Assembly (NCBI GenBank): GCA_011390885.1
Contig: JAABRO010000011.1
Coordinates: forward strand, 186,001 to 250,000
Source of the DNA: Gemmatimonas sp.
GTDB taxonomy: Bacteria; Gemmatimonadota; Gemmatimonadetes; Gemmatimonadales; Gemmatimonadaceae
Length of the DNA: 64,000 nucleotides
Direction: 5' to 3'
Shown: positions 35,651 through 49,228 of the stretch, in pieces
How positions within the stretch are numbered: position 1 is the first letter of the stretch
Layout of the letters: every line of letters starts with the position of its first letter
Position numbers and translations under genes: made by a program
The notes under the pieces: model-generated
What the model saw: the letters and a program-made list of their open reading frames with translations, nothing else
What the model was told of the DNA's origin: nothing
Databases searched by the model: none

Positions 35651-36391
35651 ATGACCAATACGCCCTCCCCTGCCTACCTGCTGCTCGGCGGCGCCGGTGG
35701 CATCGGCGCCGCCACGGCGCGCCGTCTCGTGGCCGCTGGCGCCCGCATCTTTCTCGCCGGCCGCTCGGAGGCCCCGCTCGCGTCGCTTGGTGCCGAGCTG
35801 GGCGCCCGCTGGCACGTGGGCGACCTGACCACCTTCGACGCCGTCGACGCAGCCTTCGCGGCGGCCACCGAGGCCGTCGGTCCGCTCTCGGGCGTGGCCA
35901 ACCTCGTGGGGTCGATCGTGCTCAAGCCGGCCCACCTCACGCGCGAGGAGGAGTACCACACCACCATCGCGCAGAACCTGACGACCGCATTCGCCACCGT
36001 GCGCGCGGCGGCGCGGACCATGCCGAACGGCGGCAGCGTGGTGCTCACCGCCACCGCGGCGGCGCGGCACGGTCTGGCGAACCACGAGGCGATCGCTGCG
36101 GCCAAGGGTGGCGTGATCGCGCTGGCGCGCAGCGCCGCGGCCACGTACGCCGCCAAGGGGCTGCGCGTGAACGTCGTCGCCCCGGGGCTGGTGCGCACGC
36201 CGATGGCGGCACGCATCACCGCCACGCCGGCCGCCGAGCAGGCATCGGCCTCCATGCACGCACTCGGCCGCATCGGTGAGCCGGATGACGTCGCGCCGGC
36301 CTACGTGTGGCTGCTGGGTGCCGAGTCGTCGTGGGTCACGGGCCAGGAGATCGGCGTGGACGGCGGCCTGGCCACGCTGCGGTCGCGGTAG
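35651..36391 (+). CDS. Short-chain dehydrogenase/reductase fold lacking catalytic Ser and Tyr
   Basis: A 246-residue SDR-fold protein. The cofactor loop is LLGGAGGIGAATAR, followed by AGRSEAPL, HVGDLT and NLVGSI in place of NNAG. At the active site, VVLTATAAARHG has Thr where Ser is usual, and NHEAIAAAKGG has Ile at the Tyr position of YxxxK; only the Lys remains. The end, RVNVVAPGLVRTPMA and VTGQEIGVDGGLATL, is canonical. It may bind a nucleotide without being a normal dehydrogenase. The GTG at 35645 is an alternative start. Convergent with the DUF302 gene. Confidence 0.85.
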   Translation: MTNTPSPAYLLLGGAGGIGAATARRLVAAGARIFLAGRSEAPLASLGAELGARWHVGDLTTFDAVDAAFAAATEAVGPLSGVANLVGSIVLKPAHLTREEEYHTTIAQNLTTAFATVRAAARTMPNGGSVVLTATAAARHGLANHEAIAAAKGGVIALARSAAATYAAKGLRVNVVAPGLVRTPMAARITATPAAEQASASMHALGRIGEPDDVAPAYVWLLGAESSWVTGQEIGVDGGLATLRSR

Positions 36392-36405
36392 CGCGCGCGA
36401 CGGGG

Positions 36406-36429
36406 CGAGGCGCCGTTCAGCGCGCCTCG
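36406..36429. terminator. weak hairpin between SDR and DUF302 genes
   Basis: 8-bp stem (36406-36413 with 36422-36429) with an 8-nt loop, overlapping the last codons of the convergent DUF302 gene. Weaker than the other convergent hairpins. Confidence 0.4.
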
Positions 36430-36812
36430 TCGATCATGGCGCGCGTCTTGTCCGACACTTCACGCGCCACGCCGGCAAGCATGACATCGTTCGAGAGCAT
36501 GCCGAGCGTGGCGACCGGGTCGATCATGCCCACCTTGGTGCGTCCGCCCTCGGTGTACACCGAGATGCGGCACGGCAGGGCCATGTTGAGCGCCATGTCT
36601 CCGGACATCACGCGGGCCGCCTGCGCCGGGTTGCACACCTCGAACACGCGGCACTGTTCGGTGAAGTCCTGCCCCTTGGCCCGCAGCGTGGCCCCCAGGT
36701 CGTGCACGTGCAGCACGCCGAAGCCGTGCCTGGGCACGGCGGCGGCGAGGTCGGTGCACGCCTGCTCGAACGGCTTCTCGGAATCGGCGATGTAGTACAG
36801 TGCGTCGGTCAT
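36417..36812 (-). CDS. DUF302-family protein
   Basis: A 131-residue cytoplasmic protein of the DUF302 type: KPFEQACTDLAAAVPRHGFGVL, then HDLGATLRAKG, CRVFEVCNPAQAA, MALNMALPCRISVY and TKVGMIDPVATL. DUF302 proteins have a small alpha/beta fold and often lie next to metal or oxidative-stress genes; activity is unknown. Three Cys are present. It follows the CDF transporter gene by 26 bp and is the last gene of the gltB unit. Confidence 0.88.
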   Translation of the reverse strand: MTDALYYIADSEKPFEQACTDLAAAVPRHGFGVLHVHDLGATLRAKGQDFTEQCRVFEVCNPAQAARVMSGDMALNMALPCRISVYTEGGRTKVGMIDPVATLGMLSNDVMLAGVAREVSDKTRAMIDEAR

Positions 36813-36838
36813 GGGTTCGATGGGTGATTCGGTCGGGA

Positions 36839-37554
36839 TCAGTGAGCCGTGCCCTGCGTGCTGCACGCGCCCGCGCATTCGCTGCACGTCACGATGCCTC
36901 GCACGGCCTGCACGCCCTCGTAGGCGATGATGGGCACCATCGCGAGCGCGGCGACGGGATCGGCCCACCACCAGCCGACGAGCGCGTTCGCGCCGAGGCC
37001 GAAGAGCACGATGGCCGAGAGCCACGCGCAGATGCTCGTCTGCGTGGCCTCGGCGGCCAGTGCGCCGCTCGCGAGTGAGACGGCCACCGTGCGCTTGGCG
37101 CGGGCGAGCACCGGCATCACCAGCACGGAGAGTGCCGCGAGCGCCGTGCCCCACCACGTCGCGCTCGGCGTCTCCCGCAGCACGAGCGCCTCCACCGCCT
37201 CATACGCCACGTAGGCCGCCAGGGCGAGGAAGCTCCACCCGACCAGCTGCAGCGTGCGGCGTTCGGCGCGTGCGCGCTTCGACGGCGACAGATCCGCGTG
37301 CAGGCGCCAGCGCGCCGCGAGACTCGCCGACACCTCGATCACACTGTCGATGCCGAAGCCGACGAGTGCGATGCTGCCGGCGAGGCCGCCGAGCAGCAGG
37401 GCGAGCACGGCCTCGACCACGTTGTAGCCGATCGTGATGTTGTTGAGCAGCACGCCCCGACGCCGGACCAGCGCGCGCGCCGCCTCCGCGCGGTCGTCGG
37501 GCACCGACGCCTCGGCCGACAGGCCGAGGCGGCTGCGAGGCGGGGCCGTGAGGG

Positions 37555-37558
<4 letters not shown>
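36839..37558 (-). CDS. Cation diffusion facilitator-like transporter with Cys-rich tail
   Basis: A 239-residue membrane protein with about six helices. Helix 1-2 region NNITIGYNVVEAVLALLLG and GFGIDSVIEVSASL resemble the DxxxE site of CDF metal exporters, but the cytoplasmic C-terminal domain is missing. Instead it ends in TCSECAGACSTQGTAH with three Cys. Substrate unknown; Zn, Co or Fe are possible. Its ATG overlaps the gltB stop (ATGA), so expression is coupled to glutamate synthase. Confidence 0.85.
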
Positions 37559-42180
<4,622 letters not shown>

Positions 42181-42214
42181 GGAACGCCCTCCAGGCGTGA
42201 ACGTGCGGTGACGG

Positions 42215-44491
42215 CTAGCGGAGTGCGGCGCCGTCGGAGGTGGTCTTCACCGCAGCATCGCGGCGCAGGTAGCGGTCGTACCAGCCGAGCAGGCGGCCGT
42301 GGAAGTCGGCGAACTCGGTGGGGGTGGTCATCGGAATGCCGTGCCCACCGTTCACGTAGTTCACCCATTCCACCGTCCGCCCGAGCCGACGCAGCGCGAA
42401 GTACATCTCGCGCGTGTTCAGGGCCGGCACGTTGTGGTCCTCACCGCCGGTGAGCAGCAGCAGCGGCGTGCGGATGCGATCGGCGAACATGACGGCACTG
42501 TGCTGCACGTACTTCTGCGGCTGCTCCCACATCGTGGCGCCAATGCGGTCCTGCGTGCGCTCGGCAGCGTTCACGTTGCGCACCCCGAGACGCGGCGAGT
42601 CGGTGTAGAAGGAGATCAGGTCCACCTTGCCGGAGATGTTGATCGCCGCCTTGAATCGGTTGGTCTGCGTGACGAGCAGGTTGGTCGCGTAGCCGCCGTA
42701 GCTCGTGCCGTGCACCCCGAGGCGCGCGCTGTCGGCCACCCCTATCTCGATGAGCTTGTTCGCCGCCGCGGTCACGCCCTTGAGCCAGGCCTCGCCGGGG
42801 TAGCCGATCTCGAAGCCCACCGACGGCTTCATCACCGCGTACCCGTGGCTGGCGAGATACATGCTGGTGGCATCGAAGCCATCGTCGAAGAACGACTCGT
42901 ATACGCTGAACACCGTGGGCACGTTGCGCGCGCCGGCGCTCGGCAGCGTGAGCACGCCGAACTGCGGCTTGCCGTCCACGTCGAGGTACTGCACGAGCTG
43001 TGTGACGGGGAGCGCGCGGCCGGCGAGCTGCGGGTTGGACGCCAGCACGCGTCGCGGCGACTGCATGCGACCATCGGCGAGCCACAGGTCGGGCGGTCCA
43101 CCGCGCTCGGCGATCGTCACCGCGATGCGGTCGCCGGACGGCGACAGGCTGGGCGACCCGTACAGGCGACCGTCGCGCACGAGCGTGTCCCGCGCGCCCG
43201 TGGCCACATCCACGCGCACGAGCGCGCGGTCCCACGCCGTGCGCGATGTCACGCTCAGCAGCAGCGTGCGGCCGTCGACGCTCCAGTCCGCGAGCGTGGC
43301 GCGCGGACCGGTGATCGTGTCGGTCACCGTGTGCAGCGCGCGCGTCGAGCCATCGGCGGTGTTCACCAGCCACAGGCCGCTGCGATTGCCGGCCACGAGC
43401 GCCGAGGCGTCGGGGCCAAGCCGCACGAGGGTCCAGCGGTCGTTTCGCGTGGAGTCGGCGCGCGAGGTATCGCCGCGCGCCCGTGGCGGCGGACCCACGA
43501 GCCGTCGCGGTGTGGTGTCGTCCACGCTCGCGACATGAATCGCGCCGTCGCGACCGAAGGCGTAGCGCCGCCCGTCCGCTGCCATCGACACGGTCACACC
43601 GCGCATGGACGGCATGAGCACGCGCGGCTCGCCGCCGTCGCGCCGCGCCATGAGCCGCGCCTCGGCGGCGCTCCCACCCTCGTAGTTGGTCTTCTTGGTG
43701 AGATCCTCGCGCCACGAGATGCCGGCGCCGTCGCGCGTGGCCGTCCACGAGCTGAGCTGCGTGGCCGCCACGAGCGTATCGAGGCGCCCCGTGGCCGGAT
43801 GCAGCGCCACCACGAGCGCACGATTGCCGAGCCGACGCAGCACGTCCCAGGCGAGGAAGTCGTCGGTGCCGACCTGCACGCTGATCGGGCCGGTCACGAG
43901 CGAATCGAAGCGTGCGCGCACTTCACCCAGCCACGCCCGCTCGCGCACCGACAGCACGAGCCGCCCGTCGTCGGTCCATGCCAGGTCCGTGTTCTCGGCG
44001 AGGCGTGCGCCGCCGAGGGACACGGTGCGCAGGCGGCGACGTTCACGCTCCCAGAGCAGGAGGGCCGGCACGGAGTCGCGCGTGGCGATCGCGAGGCGCG
44101 CCCCGTCGGGGCTCCAGGCGATGCTGCCGATGGTGCGCGGCGCCGTGAGGATCGCCGACGTGTCGCCCGTCTCCGCGTTCATGAGCAACAGCCGGGCGGG
44201 CGCCGGTCGCGTGTAGCTCGGATCACCGTCGCGCGCCGCGACGAAACCGAGGCCGTCTCCGCGACGCGACTGCCGCACGAGCAGCCAGCGGCCGTCGGGG
44301 GAGAAGTCGCCGATCGCGAGGGAGCGCACGTCGAGCAGGTCGTTCGGCGTGAGTGGTGCGCTCGCGGACTGCGCCGCGACCGATGCTGCGGGCGGCACGG
44401 TCAGGAGCAGGGCACCAAGCACGGCGGCCAGGGAACGAACGGGAGCGGACGGGACGCGGCGAACGTCACCACGGAGCGAGGCGATCGGCAC
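42215..44491 (-). CDS. S9 family peptidase
   Basis: A 758-residue secreted S9 peptidase with a signal peptide (cleavage near VAAQSA at about 41), propeller with FSPDGRW, WSPDGARLAI and LSPSGDRIAV blades, and an alpha/beta-hydrolase end: Ser in GVHGTSYGGY, Asp in GGEDHNVP and His in NGGHGI. It probably digests oligopeptides in the periplasm. The leader is a long pyrimidine run without Shine-Dalgarno. It lies directly upstream of gltB, so peptide-derived glutamine could feed that enzyme, which is inference. Confidence 0.93.
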   Translation of the reverse strand: MPIASLRGDVRRVPSAPVRSLAAVLGALLLTVPPAASVAAQSASAPLTPNDLLDVRSLAIGDFSPDGRWLLVRQSRRGDGLGFVAARDGDPSYTRPAPARLLLMNAETGDTSAILTAPRTIGSIAWSPDGARLAIATRDSVPALLLWERERRRLRTVSLGGARLAENTDLAWTDDGRLVLSVRERAWLGEVRARFDSLVTGPISVQVGTDDFLAWDVLRRLGNRALVVALHPATGRLDTLVAATQLSSWTATRDGAGISWREDLTKKTNYEGGSAAEARLMARRDGGEPRVLMPSMRGVTVSMAADGRRYAFGRDGAIHVASVDDTTPRRLVGPPPRARGDTSRADSTRNDRWTLVRLGPDASALVAGNRSGLWLVNTADGSTRALHTVTDTITGPRATLADWSVDGRTLLLSVTSRTAWDRALVRVDVATGARDTLVRDGRLYGSPSLSPSGDRIAVTIAERGGPPDLWLADGRMQSPRRVLASNPQLAGRALPVTQLVQYLDVDGKPQFGVLTLPSAGARNVPTVFSVYESFFDDGFDATSMYLASHGYAVMKPSVGFEIGYPGEAWLKGVTAAANKLIEIGVADSARLGVHGTSYGGYATNLLVTQTNRFKAAINISGKVDLISFYTDSPRLGVRNVNAAERTQDRIGATMWEQPQKYVQHSAVMFADRIRTPLLLLTGGEDHNVPALNTREMYFALRRLGRTVEWVNYVNGGHGIPMTTPTEFADFHGRLLGWYDRYLRRDAAVKTTSDGAALR

Positions 44492-44579
44492 GGGCGGGGG
44501 CGGGCGAGGGAGGGGCGGGATGGTGCGGCCTTCTCAACCTGTCACCATTCGCCTCGCCTTGCCACCTCGCGACCTGCGC

Positions 44580-45539
44580 CTACCAGCCCGACGAGGCCGC
44601 GCTCGCGAGTTCGTCGCGCAGCTTGGCGTAGCTCTCCCAGCGGGACCGGCTCACCTCACCGCGCTCCACCGCCTCGCGCACCGCGCACCCGGGCTCCACG
44701 AGATGCGTGCAGTCGGCGAAGCGGCAGCCGTCGAGGAAGGGGCGCAACTCGGGGAAGCAGTGCGCCACCTCGCGCACCTCGATGCCCCAGAGCCCCACCT
44801 CGCGAAGCCCGGGCGTATCGGCCACGAAGCCACCCCCCGGCAACGGGTGCAGCAGCGCGCCCACCGTGGTGTGCCGCCCCTTGTTCACGCTGTCGCTGAT
44901 GGCACCCACGCGCAGCGTGAGCCCCGGGAAGAGCGCGTTCATGAGCGACGACTTGCCCACGCCGGACGGCCCCGTGAGCGCGGAGACGCGCCCCTGCACC
45001 ACCGCGCGCAACTCCTCGAGCCCGCTGCCGTCCTTGATGCTGGTGTAATGCACCGGGTAGCCCGCCTTCTCGTAGTCGGCGAAGCGTGCGCGCGCCGACG
45101 ACTGGCCGGCCAGGTCACACTTGTTCACCACGATGCGCGCGGCGAGATCGTTGGCCTCGGCGATCACGAGGAAGCGATCGAGCATCTTCGGGTGCGGCTC
45201 CGGGTTCGCCACGGCGAACACCACCAGTACCTGGTCGAGATTGGCCACCACCACACGCTCACCGAAGGCGCGGCCGGGCGCGCGGCGCGCCAGCTGCGAG
45301 CGCCGAGGGGTGATCGAGGCGATCGCGTGCACGATGAGGCCATCGGGCCCCGGTTCGCTCTCGATGTCCACCACGTCGCCGACCGCGAGCTTGAGCGGCT
45401 TCGCGCCATCCTTCGCCGCCGTGCCGCGCTCCTCGTCACGCTTGAGGCGTCCGCGCATCGACGCGTCCACGGACGAGCCATCCTCGAGCAGCACGCGCCA
45501 CACGCCGCCGGTGCCGGTGAGCACGGTGCCGCGCCTCAC
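44580..45539 (-). CDS. rsgA: Ribosome small-subunit-dependent GTPase A
   Basis: A 319-residue circularly permuted GTPase that assists late 30S maturation. Order: OB fold (VLLEDGSSVDASMRGRLKR), G4 VNKCDL, G1 GPSGVGKSS, G2 and G3 DTPG, then a zinc region with CRFADC and H and C in THLVEPGC. GTG at 45539 overlaps the upstream stop (GTGA) and has a GGAG-type site. It is the third gene of a PRODH unit. Confidence 0.95.
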   Translation of the reverse strand: MRRGTVLTGTGGVWRVLLEDGSSVDASMRGRLKRDEERGTAAKDGAKPLKLAVGDVVDIESEPGPDGLIVHAIASITPRRSQLARRAPGRAFGERVVVANLDQVLVVFAVANPEPHPKMLDRFLVIAEANDLAARIVVNKCDLAGQSSARARFADYEKAGYPVHYTSIKDGSGLEELRAVVQGRVSALTGPSGVGKSSLMNALFPGLTLRVGAISDSVNKGRHTTVGALLHPLPGGGFVADTPGLREVGLWGIEVREVAHCFPELRPFLDGCRFADCTHLVEPGCAVREAVERGEVSRSRWESYAKLRDELASAASSGW

Positions 45540-45928
45540 CAGCCCCCCCGCTCCGACGCCGGTGCCGACTGCCCGCGAATGAGCCCGTCGAGCGTGGCCT
45601 TCACCACGAGCAGCGACATGCGACCGAGTTCGTCGCGCACGGCCGCCTCGCTCTGCCCGCGCACGAGGAACTCCGTTTCCAGGTGCCCGACGGCCTCGGG
45701 CTCGCCGCGCCCCCAGCGCAGGAAGAACAGGAACGCGCCCCACGGCGCGCCCGGATCGCCGGTCGTGTCGGTGAGGATGTCGGCGGAGTACGACATGCCG
45801 TCCACCCCTTCGAAGGCGGCCGGCCGCGCGTGCACGGCCATGTAGCCGCCCAGCGTGCGCTCATCGCCCGCGCTGTGGTCGGCGGGCAGGTGGTGTCCGG
45901 CGTGCGCGCTCAGGGTGGGCCCGGTCAA
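45536..45928 (-). CDS. Small protein of unknown function between PRODH and rsgA, TTG start
   Basis: About 130 residues. Recognisable text starts at HAGHHLPADHSAGDERTLGG and runs through a Trp/Phe core (APWGAFLFFLRWGRG) to the stop. No in-frame ATG lies before it until residue 31, so I place the start at the TTG at 45928, overlapping the PRODH stop. A start at the ATG near 45841 would drop the His-rich front. The stop overlaps rsgA (GTGA). I do not recognise the family. Confidence 0.6.
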   Translation of the reverse strand: MTGPTLSAHAGHHLPADHSAGDERTLGGYMAVHARPAAFEGVDGMSYSADILTDTTGDPGAPWGAFLFFLRWGRGEPEAVGHLETEFLVRGQSEAAVRDELGRMSLLVVKATLDGLIRGQSAPASERGGW

Positions 45929-46896
45929 TGCGCGCCGTTGCGGCGCGCGGGGTCGGACGGGCGCGGCGCGCGATGCATCGCCTCGCGCACGATGCTGCCC
46001 GTCATGAACGCGATGTTCGCCGGCCGCTCCGCCAGGCGACGCATGAGGTACGGATACCACTGGGTGCCGAACGGGATGTACACACGCACGCGCCAGCCAT
46101 CCTGCACGAGCGCTTCCTGCAGGTCACGCCGCACCCCGTACAGCATCTGGAACTCGAAGCGGTCGGGCGTGATCCCCTGCTCGCGCGCAAACCGCTTGGC
46201 CTGGTCGATGATCGCTTCGTCGTGCGTGGCGAGGCCTGGATAGTGGCCGCGCGTCATGAGCCGCTGCATGGCCTGCACGTAGGTCGCGTCCACGTCGGAC
46301 TTGTCCGGGAACGCGACCGCATCGGGCTCCTTGTAGGCGCCCTTGCAGAGGCGCACGCGCGCACCGAGCCCGATGGCGCGCTCCACATCGTCGAGCGTGC
46401 GGCGCAGGGCGCTCTGCAGCACGATGCCCACGCGCTTCGGGTAGCGGCTGTACAGATCGCGCTCGAAGGTGTCGATGGTGCGCTGCGTGTATTCGCTCGA
46501 CTCCATGTCGAGGCGCACGAAGGAGTCGTACTGCTCGGCGCGCTGGAGGATCGCACTCACGACCTCCACGCAGAGGTCGTCGCGGATGTCCTGGCCGAGC
46601 GCGGTGAGCTTCACCGACACGTTGCAGTCGAGCCCGCGCGCGTGGATGGCGTCGAGCAGCTCGAGGTACTGCCGCCCCGTCTCGCGCGCTTCCGCCTCGT
46701 TGGTCACGCTCTCACCGAGCAGGTCGAGCGTGGCGCTGATGCCGTGGCTGTTCAGTTCGGCCGCGGCATCGCAGGCGCTCTGGATGGTCTCGCCGGCCAC
46801 GAAGCGGGACGCCATGCGGCGCGCGAAGCCGTTGCCGCGGATGAAGTCGAAGATGCGCTGTTGGCGCGAGAGGTACAGCAGGGAGTTGCGGAGCAT
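45925..46896 (-). CDS. Proline dehydrogenase
   Basis: A 323-residue monofunctional PRODH, a FAD beta/alpha barrel oxidising proline to pyrroline-5-carboxylate at the membrane. Blocks: VSVKLTALGQ, RLDMESSEYTQ, RVRLCKGAYKEPD, LATHDEAII, EFQMLYGVRRDLQ and the flavin/substrate motif YIPFGTQWYPYLMRRLAERP. The ATG at 46896 gives the usual MLRNSLLYLS front; its leader is pyrimidine-rich. No P5C dehydrogenase is nearby. It heads the PRODH-unknown-rsgA unit; TATATT at 46971-46976 is a candidate -10. Confidence 0.94.
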   Translation of the reverse strand: MLRNSLLYLSRQQRIFDFIRGNGFARRMASRFVAGETIQSACDAAAELNSHGISATLDLLGESVTNEAEARETGRQYLELLDAIHARGLDCNVSVKLTALGQDIRDDLCVEVVSAILQRAEQYDSFVRLDMESSEYTQRTIDTFERDLYSRYPKRVGIVLQSALRRTLDDVERAIGLGARVRLCKGAYKEPDAVAFPDKSDVDATYVQAMQRLMTRGHYPGLATHDEAIIDQAKRFAREQGITPDRFEFQMLYGVRRDLQEALVQDGWRVRVYIPFGTQWYPYLMRRLAERPANIAFMTGSIVREAMHRAPRPSDPARRNGAH

Positions 46897-46942
46897 TGCA
46901 GGGAGCGGACGGTCACGGGGAGCCGCCACCGCTCCCCGCCTC

Positions 46943-46967
46943 GGGCCGCCCCGGTGCGGGGCAGCCC
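46943..46967 (-). terminator. hairpin after M14 peptidase gene, next to PRODH promoter
   Basis: 11 pairs with one mismatch and a GTG loop (46943-46967), 14 bases beyond the M14 stop. TATATT (46971-46976) just upstream is the best -10 for PRODH, so the hairpin would also sit at the 5' end of that transcript. No T-tract. Confidence 0.5.
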
Positions 46968-46980
46968 TGAAATATACCGC

Positions 46981-48630
46981 TTACCGCTGGCCGGAAGTGA
47001 TGCGGCGCACGGGCGCGGGGCGTCCGACCGTCAGACCCGCATCGGTCATGTTCCACGTGACCATGCCGTCGTCGCTTTCCGGCTCCAGCAGCAGCATGGC
47101 CAGCCGGTCACGCGGGGTGCCAAGGCGCACGAGGAGCGACCCGACCGGGATGGTCTCCTGCGCTGCCTCCCAGCGGCCGGACAGCGTCACCTCCTGATGC
47201 CCTTGAAACGGTCGAGGGGCCTTGGCGATGCCATCCACGACGAAGCGCTCCACCTGCATGACCATGGGCATCGAGACGCGAGAGGACAGGATGCCGTGCG
47301 CCTGCAGCCGCGGCAGCACCGAGTCGGCCACGCTGGCGTCGATCACCCATCCACCCGCTGGCGGCGTGCGCGTGAGCGAGGCCTCGAACCGGTCCACCAC
47401 GGGCATGCGCACCGAGGCGAAGCGTCCGGTGCGCTTGAGACCAAGCGGCATGCCGGGCTCGTCACGCTGCGTGCTGTCCGCCAGCCGCGCCAGCACCTCG
47501 ACCAGCACGGCCTGCGTGTCGGGGCGTGTGGAGAAGCGCGAGCGCACCGCGACCGCAGGCGATGCCCCCGCGGTGCCGAACGTGGATGCGGCGCGCCCCG
47601 CGGCGACGCGCGCGCGGATGCTCTGCGCCCGCGCCGCCACGACCGACAGCACTTCCTGCACGAACGCCCGCGTGGCGGCGACGCGCACGTTGAAGGGATC
47701 GTGCGAATACGCCTCGCTCAGGATCGAGATCGCACCGCGCAGCCCGTAGTAGTTGGTGCCGAAGCGTGGCTTGTGCTCGTACGTGACCCACGCCGACTTG
47801 AGCGTGTCGGTGAGCGACCCGCGCCCCGACTCGCCGGTGAAGTTGCCGTACGGGAAGATGCGAAAGCCGTGCTTCTGCTGCATGCGCTCGCGCACCGTGA
47901 CCAGGAAGGTGTCGGCCGTGAACGGCGCGAGCGGCGCGGACGGGTGCAGCGACGGCGAGTAGGTGAGGTGGTAGCCGTGGTAGCTGCCGTTCGTGGTGTG
48001 CAGGTCCATGAACACATCCGGCTCCCACGCCGCGAAGGCGGCAAGCGCCGCGCGCGTTTCGGGGGCTTCCACCTTGATGTAGTCGCGGTTCAGGTCGAGC
48101 CCCTGCGCATTCGGGCGCTGCCCCACGAGTGCGGGACCATTCTGCGCGCCACGCTGCCGCGCCTGGTCGGCGAAGCGCTCGTTGCCATCGGCGTTGTAGA
48201 TCGGCACCACGAGCAGCACGAGCGAGTCGAGCACGGTGGGCCCGGTCGCCGACGACAGGTCGCGCAGCAGCGCGAGCACCGCCTCCTTCCCCTCCACTTC
48301 GCCGGCGTGGATGTTCGCCTGCACGTACACCACGGGACGCCCGAGCGCGCGCGCCTCGGCCGGCGTGCGCACCTGCGGCTTCGATGCGATCACGAGCGGC
48401 AGCACCCGCCCTTCCTGCGAGCGCCCGAGCTCGCTCACCACGAGCGGCGCGCGCATGGCCACGAGCGTGTCGAGAAAGGCCATCACGTCGGCATGATGCG
48501 ACGTCTCGGCGTAGTTGGTGCGCTCGGCGCGCGTGGCAGGACGGGGCAGCGCCCCACCTTGCGCCTCGATCGCCTGCAGCGAGGGGGCGAGCAGCAGGAC
48601 AGCGGTGAGCGTACGCAGCGAGCGGGACAT
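46981..48630 (-). CDS. M14-family zinc carboxypeptidase, secreted
   Basis: A 549-residue secreted peptidase (start 48630; the ATG at 48642 is an alternative). After the signal peptide, the M14 zinc site is NIHAGEVEGKE (HxxE) with the third His in MDLHTTNG; NADGNER, LDLNRDY and an EAYSHDPF block follow. About 210 residues after the catalytic domain form a beta-rich extension. It trims peptides from the C-terminus. It ends the fadI-fadJ-dinB chain and starts 10-22 bases after the DinB stop. Confidence 0.9.
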   Translation of the reverse strand: MSRSLRTLTAVLLLAPSLQAIEAQGGALPRPATRAERTNYAETSHHADVMAFLDTLVAMRAPLVVSELGRSQEGRVLPLVIASKPQVRTPAEARALGRPVVYVQANIHAGEVEGKEAVLALLRDLSSATGPTVLDSLVLLVVPIYNADGNERFADQARQRGAQNGPALVGQRPNAQGLDLNRDYIKVEAPETRAALAAFAAWEPDVFMDLHTTNGSYHGYHLTYSPSLHPSAPLAPFTADTFLVTVRERMQQKHGFRIFPYGNFTGESGRGSLTDTLKSAWVTYEHKPRFGTNYYGLRGAISILSEAYSHDPFNVRVAATRAFVQEVLSVVAARAQSIRARVAAGRAASTFGTAGASPAVAVRSRFSTRPDTQAVLVEVLARLADSTQRDEPGMPLGLKRTGRFASVRMPVVDRFEASLTRTPPAGGWVIDASVADSVLPRLQAHGILSSRVSMPMVMQVERFVVDGIAKAPRPFQGHQEVTLSGRWEAAQETIPVGSLLVRLGTPRDRLAMLLLEPESDDGMVTWNMTDAGLTVGRPAPVRRITSGQR

Positions 48631-48652
48631 GGGAAGCGGCATGGGGTGGGGA

Positions 48653-49228
48653 TCAGGCGGACGCGAGGTCGTCGAGCTGGCCCACGTGGCGCGCTTCATG
48701 GCGCGCGATCATGAGCAGCCACTCGTACATCGTGAGTGAACCGAGGCGCGGATGCGGCGCCGACACGCTGCCGAGTGCGAGCCCGCTCGCCTTGGCGATG
48801 GCCTGCCGCAGGCGCGCGCGCGATGCGGTGAGCGCCTCGAGCGCAGCGTCGAAGGTGATGCCCTCATCGGGCTGCACCATCTCCGGCGCCTCCACGGCGG
48901 TCACGCGCGTGTGCAGCGGGAAGCGCGTGAACCCCTCGATGATCGGGCCGGCGTCGGTGTCGGATTCCGCGGGCGCGCCCGCTTCGCGCAGACGCTTGGC
49001 GTGCACGCTGAACAGGCGGCCGCTCGACTCCTCGACCTTGGCGAGGTGCGCGAGCACCTGGGCGCCCGACCAGCGTCCGGGCGCAGGGCTCGCGTCGCGA
49101 TGCGCCGCGGGCACGCGCTCGGCGGCCTCGAGCAACAGGCGGCGCTCGTGTTCGAGTTCGTGCACGAGCGCCGCGAGGATCGGATGCAGCGGCGCGTCGG
49201 CGGCCGCGGTGGAATCGGACGACGTCAT
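48653..49228 (-). CDS. DinB-family protein
   Basis: A 191-residue four-helix DinB/YfiT protein. The metal-triad His residues are in LVHELEHERR, AHLAKVEE and HEARHVGQL. Such proteins often act as thiol-dependent S-transferases. The start region reads GTGATG: GTG at 49231, TGA of fadJ at 49230-49228 and ATG at 49228, so translation is coupled either way. M14 peptidase follows within 25 bases. Confidence 0.9.
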   Translation of the reverse strand: MTSSDSTAAADAPLHPILAALVHELEHERRLLLEAAERVPAAHRDASPAPGRWSGAQVLAHLAKVEESSGRLFSVHAKRLREAGAPAESDTDAGPIIEGFTRFPLHTRVTAVEAPEMVQPDEGITFDAALEALTASRARLRQAIAKASGLALGSVSAPHPRLGSLTMYEWLLMIARHEARHVGQLDDLASA

